A stretch of 6,721 bases of DNA from an uncultured Peptococcaceae bacterium. Lineage in GTDB: Bacteria > Bacillota > Desulfotomaculia > Desulfotomaculales > Desulfallaceae. Position numbers and translations under genes: made by a program. The stretch lies in contig CAJYBN010000156.1 of assembly GCA_913064925.1 (NCBI GenBank), forward strand, positions 1 to 6,721, written 5' to 3'. The notes under the pieces were generated by a model, which was given only the letters and a program-made list of their open reading frames with translations, was not told the origin of the DNA and did not search any database. Positions 4,662 through 6,721 of this stretch are shown here, in pieces; positions within the stretch are counted from its first letter, which is position 1; the number at the start of each line of letters is the position of its first letter.

Positions 4662-6350
4662 ATGGCTTTTTGGTTAACGGCGGCGGCTTTTGCCGCTATG
4701 GTTTATCAACTGTACACTATTCAACTGGTGCAGGGCGCCGGTTATGCACTGCGGGCCCGGCAAGTGAGGTCCGAGTCGGTGCCCCTGGAAGAATTCCGGC
4801 GGGGGGAGATTACCGACAGGAATGGTATCCCCCTTTCCGGGGGGTACTACGCCAATCGCGTGGTAGTCTTCCCCGGGCTGATGGAACAAAAGGAGTACTC
4901 GCTGCAGCGGCTGGCCGGCATTATCAACGACAACCCGGGGGATTTACTGGAAAAGGCCCGCCATGGAGCATTCGTGATAGACCGGCCCCTGAGCGATCAA
5001 GAATGCCGTGCTTTACAAAAGGCCGGCTTGCCGGGGGTATTCCTGCTGCCGGTGTACCATCGCTACGGCAGCGACCCGCTGGCGGTGCACATTACCGGTC
5101 ACCTGGGTAAAATATCCAGCATGGAGCAGTTTGACCGCCTGCAAAGACAAAGCGACAAGCAGTACCGGCTGGGCGATTGGGTGGGCAAGTCGGGCCTGGA
5201 ATACTTTTACGAACAGGAATTGAAAGGGACTTTTGCCAAGCGGTGGGCGCGGGTACCGGTTGACGCTAGGGGTAAGGTGATCAAGGGTCCCGGCCTGCTG
5301 GTGGAAAGCAAAGGCCGCGACCCGGGCCGCCGCCACGTGGTGACCACCGTCGACTTTCGCGTGCAGCGCATCGTGGAGCAGGTCATGGATCAACACGTGC
5401 AAAACGGCGCGGTGGTGGTGATGCGGGCGGGCAGCGGCGACATTTTGGCCATGGCCAGCCGGCCCGAGTACCATCCTGCCCCGGGCCGCGTGCAGTCCGG
5501 CACCAGCAGCCCCGCAGCTGAAGCTTTCGTAAACCACTGCACTTCCCTGTACCAGCCGGGTTCGGTATTTAAGGTTGTGCTGGCGGCCGCCGCCCTGGAA
5601 AAGGGCCTGGTGGACGGCAGCGACGAATTTGTTTGCGAGGGAGTAAACGCCAAGCCGATCCGCTGCTGGCATGAAGAGGGGCACGGCCGCATCAGTTTTG
5701 CCGAGGCCTTTGCCTGTTCTTGCAACCCGGCTTTTGTGGAAATCGGCCGCAGGCTTGGTGCGGATACAATCGTGGAGTACGCCGGCAAAATGGGGCTGGC
5801 CAGCCAGGCTATTATCGGTTACCCGGTGCCCGCTGGCAGCGGGCAGGACTGGTCGCTGGTGGGCAAAAAATACAACCTGGCCAATAGCTGCGTCGGCCAG
5901 GGGCCGGTGCTGGCCACCCCGGTGCAAGTGACGGCCATGCTGAACGTTGTCGCCAGCGGCGGCGTGTATTACACCCCGCGCTTGGTGAAGGGCATTAAAG
6001 ACGATGACGGTTGCCAGGTTAAGAGCTTCGACGGGCCGCCGCCGCAAAGGGTCCTGGCACCGCAAACCGCAGCTCAATTGAGGGATTTGCTGCGCAGCGT
6101 CACCGCCTCCGGGGTAGGCCGGCTGGCCGAGGTGCCCGCCTGGGGTAGTGCCGGAAAGACCGGCTCCGCGCAGGTTGCCGCGGGAAGCGGCGCGGTGGAT
6201 GCCTGGTTTGCCGGGTACGTGCCTGCGGAAGGGCCCCGGTACGTCATTACTGTACTGGTTCGTAACGGCAGGAGCGGCGGTGCGACCGCGGCGCCGCTGT
6301 TTCGCGAAATAGCCGGCCGCATTATGGAAGCAAGCGGGGCGGGGTTTTAA
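4662..6350 (+). CDS. Class B penicillin-binding protein (D,D-transpeptidase)
   Basis: A 562-residue membrane-anchored transpeptidase that cross-links peptidoglycan stem peptides on the outer face of the membrane. Residues 1-24 form the membrane anchor. The PBP dimer (pedestal) domain spans about 44-205, with RRGEITDRNGIPLSG (46-60) and GKSGLEYFYEQELKGT (175-190). The transpeptidase domain runs from about 220 to the end. All three catalytic motifs are intact: SVFK 301-304 (nucleophile Ser301, Lys304), SCN 353-355 and KTGS 499-502. There are no PASTA repeats, unlike many SpoVD-type proteins. Size and context fit PbpI (yrrR) of B. subtilis, but its role in division, elongation or sporulation cannot be told. 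ATG 4662 is the only conventional in-frame start, yet it lacks a Shine-Dalgarno and the usual basic residues before the anchor. The frame is open back to 4602, and CTG 4635 would add residues reading VTREIRII. Confidence 0.93.
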   Translation: MAFWLTAAAFAAMVYQLYTIQLVQGAGYALRARQVRSESVPLEEFRRGEITDRNGIPLSGGYYANRVVVFPGLMEQKEYSLQRLAGIINDNPGDLLEKARHGAFVIDRPLSDQECRALQKAGLPGVFLLPVYHRYGSDPLAVHITGHLGKISSMEQFDRLQRQSDKQYRLGDWVGKSGLEYFYEQELKGTFAKRWARVPVDARGKVIKGPGLLVESKGRDPGRRHVVTTVDFRVQRIVEQVMDQHVQNGAVVVMRAGSGDILAMASRPEYHPAPGRVQSGTSSPAAEAFVNHCTSLYQPGSVFKVVLAAAALEKGLVDGSDEFVCEGVNAKPIRCWHEEGHGRISFAEAFACSCNPAFVEIGRRLGADTIVEYAGKMGLASQAIIGYPVPAGSGQDWSLVGKKYNLANSCVGQGPVLATPVQVTAMLNVVASGGVYYTPRLVKGIKDDDGCQVKSFDGPPPQRVLAPQTAAQLRDLLRSVTASGVGRLAEVPAWGSAGKTGSAQVAAGSGAVDAWFAGYVPAEGPRYVITVLVRNGRSGGATAAPLFREIAGRIMEASGAGF

Positions 6351-6448
6351 AGCTTGGAAAAGCCTGCGTTCCCTTAATATGGCCGTTTTATCACCGCAAT
6401 TTGCTGTAATTTACTTGATAAGATAAGCGGCGGCAGGAGATTTGCTAC
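6351..6448. other. Intergenic gap after the PBP gene
   Basis: About 98 bases, AT-richer than the genes. A 4-bp hairpin GCTT-GGAA-AAGC (6352-6363) follows the PBP stop but has no T-run, so I do not call a terminator. No convincing -35/-10 pair was found. The gap ends with AGGAGA at 6435-6440, a strong Shine-Dalgarno 8 nt before ATG 6449. Confidence 0.5.
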
Positions 6449-6713
6449 ATGACAACTTGTACGTTCCTTCAGCTCCGCCCTGCCGGATCACTTGGCGCGC
6501 ATCAGGCGGGTTCTGGCGCAGAAACAGCAGCATCCCGGCCCGCTGCCGCCGGGATGTTATACGTTATGCCTCTTCAGCCTTGCCCGGGCGTCCTCATTCG
6601 GCATGAACCTATTCCGCCGCCTGGATTACCGCTATAGGGGCACGCTGATCAATAACTGTCACATCAGCGGTGCTTATGAAGACATGAACACCTGGGTAAA
6701 AAATGTGCGTTAG
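6449..6713 (+). pseudogene. Small unrecognised gene, apparently frameshifted just after its start codon
   Basis: ATG 6449 has an excellent ribosome site (AGGAGA, 8-nt spacing), but its own frame shows poor third-position GC and reads a Pro/Gly/Ala-rich product of no clear kind (62 codons). The frame starting at 6453, one base further on, shows the genome's usual GC-rich third positions all the way to TAG 6711-6713. Removing one base at 6452 would join the ATG to this frame and give an 87-residue basic protein starting MQLVRSFSSAL and ending in DMNTWVKNVR. Without repair, the only start in the good frame is TTG 6492 (73 residues), which lacks a proper ribosome site. I do not recognise the family. 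The product would be cytoplasmic, with three Cys (in GCYTLC and NNCH) and a basic RRLDYRYRG stretch. It could be a decayed gene, a sequencing error, or an intact gene using TTG 6492. Confidence 0.5.
6529..6558 (+). repeat. Strong inverted repeat inside the small 3' gene
   Basis: CATCCCGGC (6531-6539) pairs perfectly with GCCGGGATG (6548-6556) around an 8-nt loop; one G-T and one A-T pair extend it to 11 bp. No T-run follows. It lies in the coding-like frame, where it encodes a Gln/Pro/Gly-rich turn. It may be an mRNA structure or chance in GC-rich sequence. Confidence 0.6.
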
Positions 6714-6721
6714 GCTTGTTC

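Noticed and set aside
4645..4677. Short GTG-initiated leader peptide (about 10 codons) before the PBP gene
   Set aside because: It has no ribosome site and no codon pattern suggesting attenuation, and it overlaps the open PBP frame.
5013..6077. Long minus-strand open frame (354 codons) opposite the PBP gene
   Set aside because: It is antisense to intact transpeptidase motifs; the His/Ala/Arg-rich product is typical of a shadow frame.

Overview
The window reads as an ordinary chromosomal cell-envelope and housekeeping segment from a Gram-positive-type bacterium of the Firmicutes/Bacillota. Four things suggest this: GC-rich coding regions split by AT-rich gaps, strong purine-rich Shine-Dalgarno sites, frequent GTG and TTG starts, and gene order. 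The order DUF1292 protein, MltG, U32 family protein, class B penicillin-binding protein recalls the Bacillus subtilis yrzB-yrrL-(yrrM)-yrrN/yrrO-...-yrrR block. The GC level and the VanW/G5 protein suggest the Desulfotomaculum/Pelotomaculum (Peptococcaceae-like) part of the Clostridia, but this is inference; no marker gene fixes the taxon.

Layout, all on the plus strand. Bases 1-68 probably hold the last codons of an unidentified gene, followed by a stem-loop. An AT-rich gap then leads to a near-consensus sigma-A promoter (TTGACA-17-TACAAT, 295-323) driving a small acidic DUF1292 protein (356-640). A terminator-like hairpin and a perfect 12-bp tandem duplication lie in the 641-734 gap. Next comes a tight cluster: an exported VanW/G5 protein (741-2300), mltG overlapping it by 4 bp (2297-3337), and a TrhP/YrrO-like U32 protein 15 nt later (3353-4573). 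A nested stem-loop with a seven-T run (4574-4634) separates this cluster from a class B PBP (4662-6350) whose true start is uncertain. The last 370 bases hold an unrecognised small gene that looks frameshifted just after its start codon (6449-6713).

Three of the four long genes act, or probably act, outside the membrane on peptidoglycan. MltG cuts nascent glycan strands, the PBP cross-links stem peptides, and the VanW/G5 protein carries domains tied to wall binding. The U32 protein is probably a tRNA wobble-uridine hydroxylase that travels with mltG by conserved synteny rather than shared pathway. I found no CRISPR, tRNA, rRNA, insertion sequence or phage gene, and no clearly novel system. 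The items most worth a second look are the leader in front of the PBP, the PBP start codon, the broken-looking 3' gene, and the insertion of a VanW gene into a conserved block.
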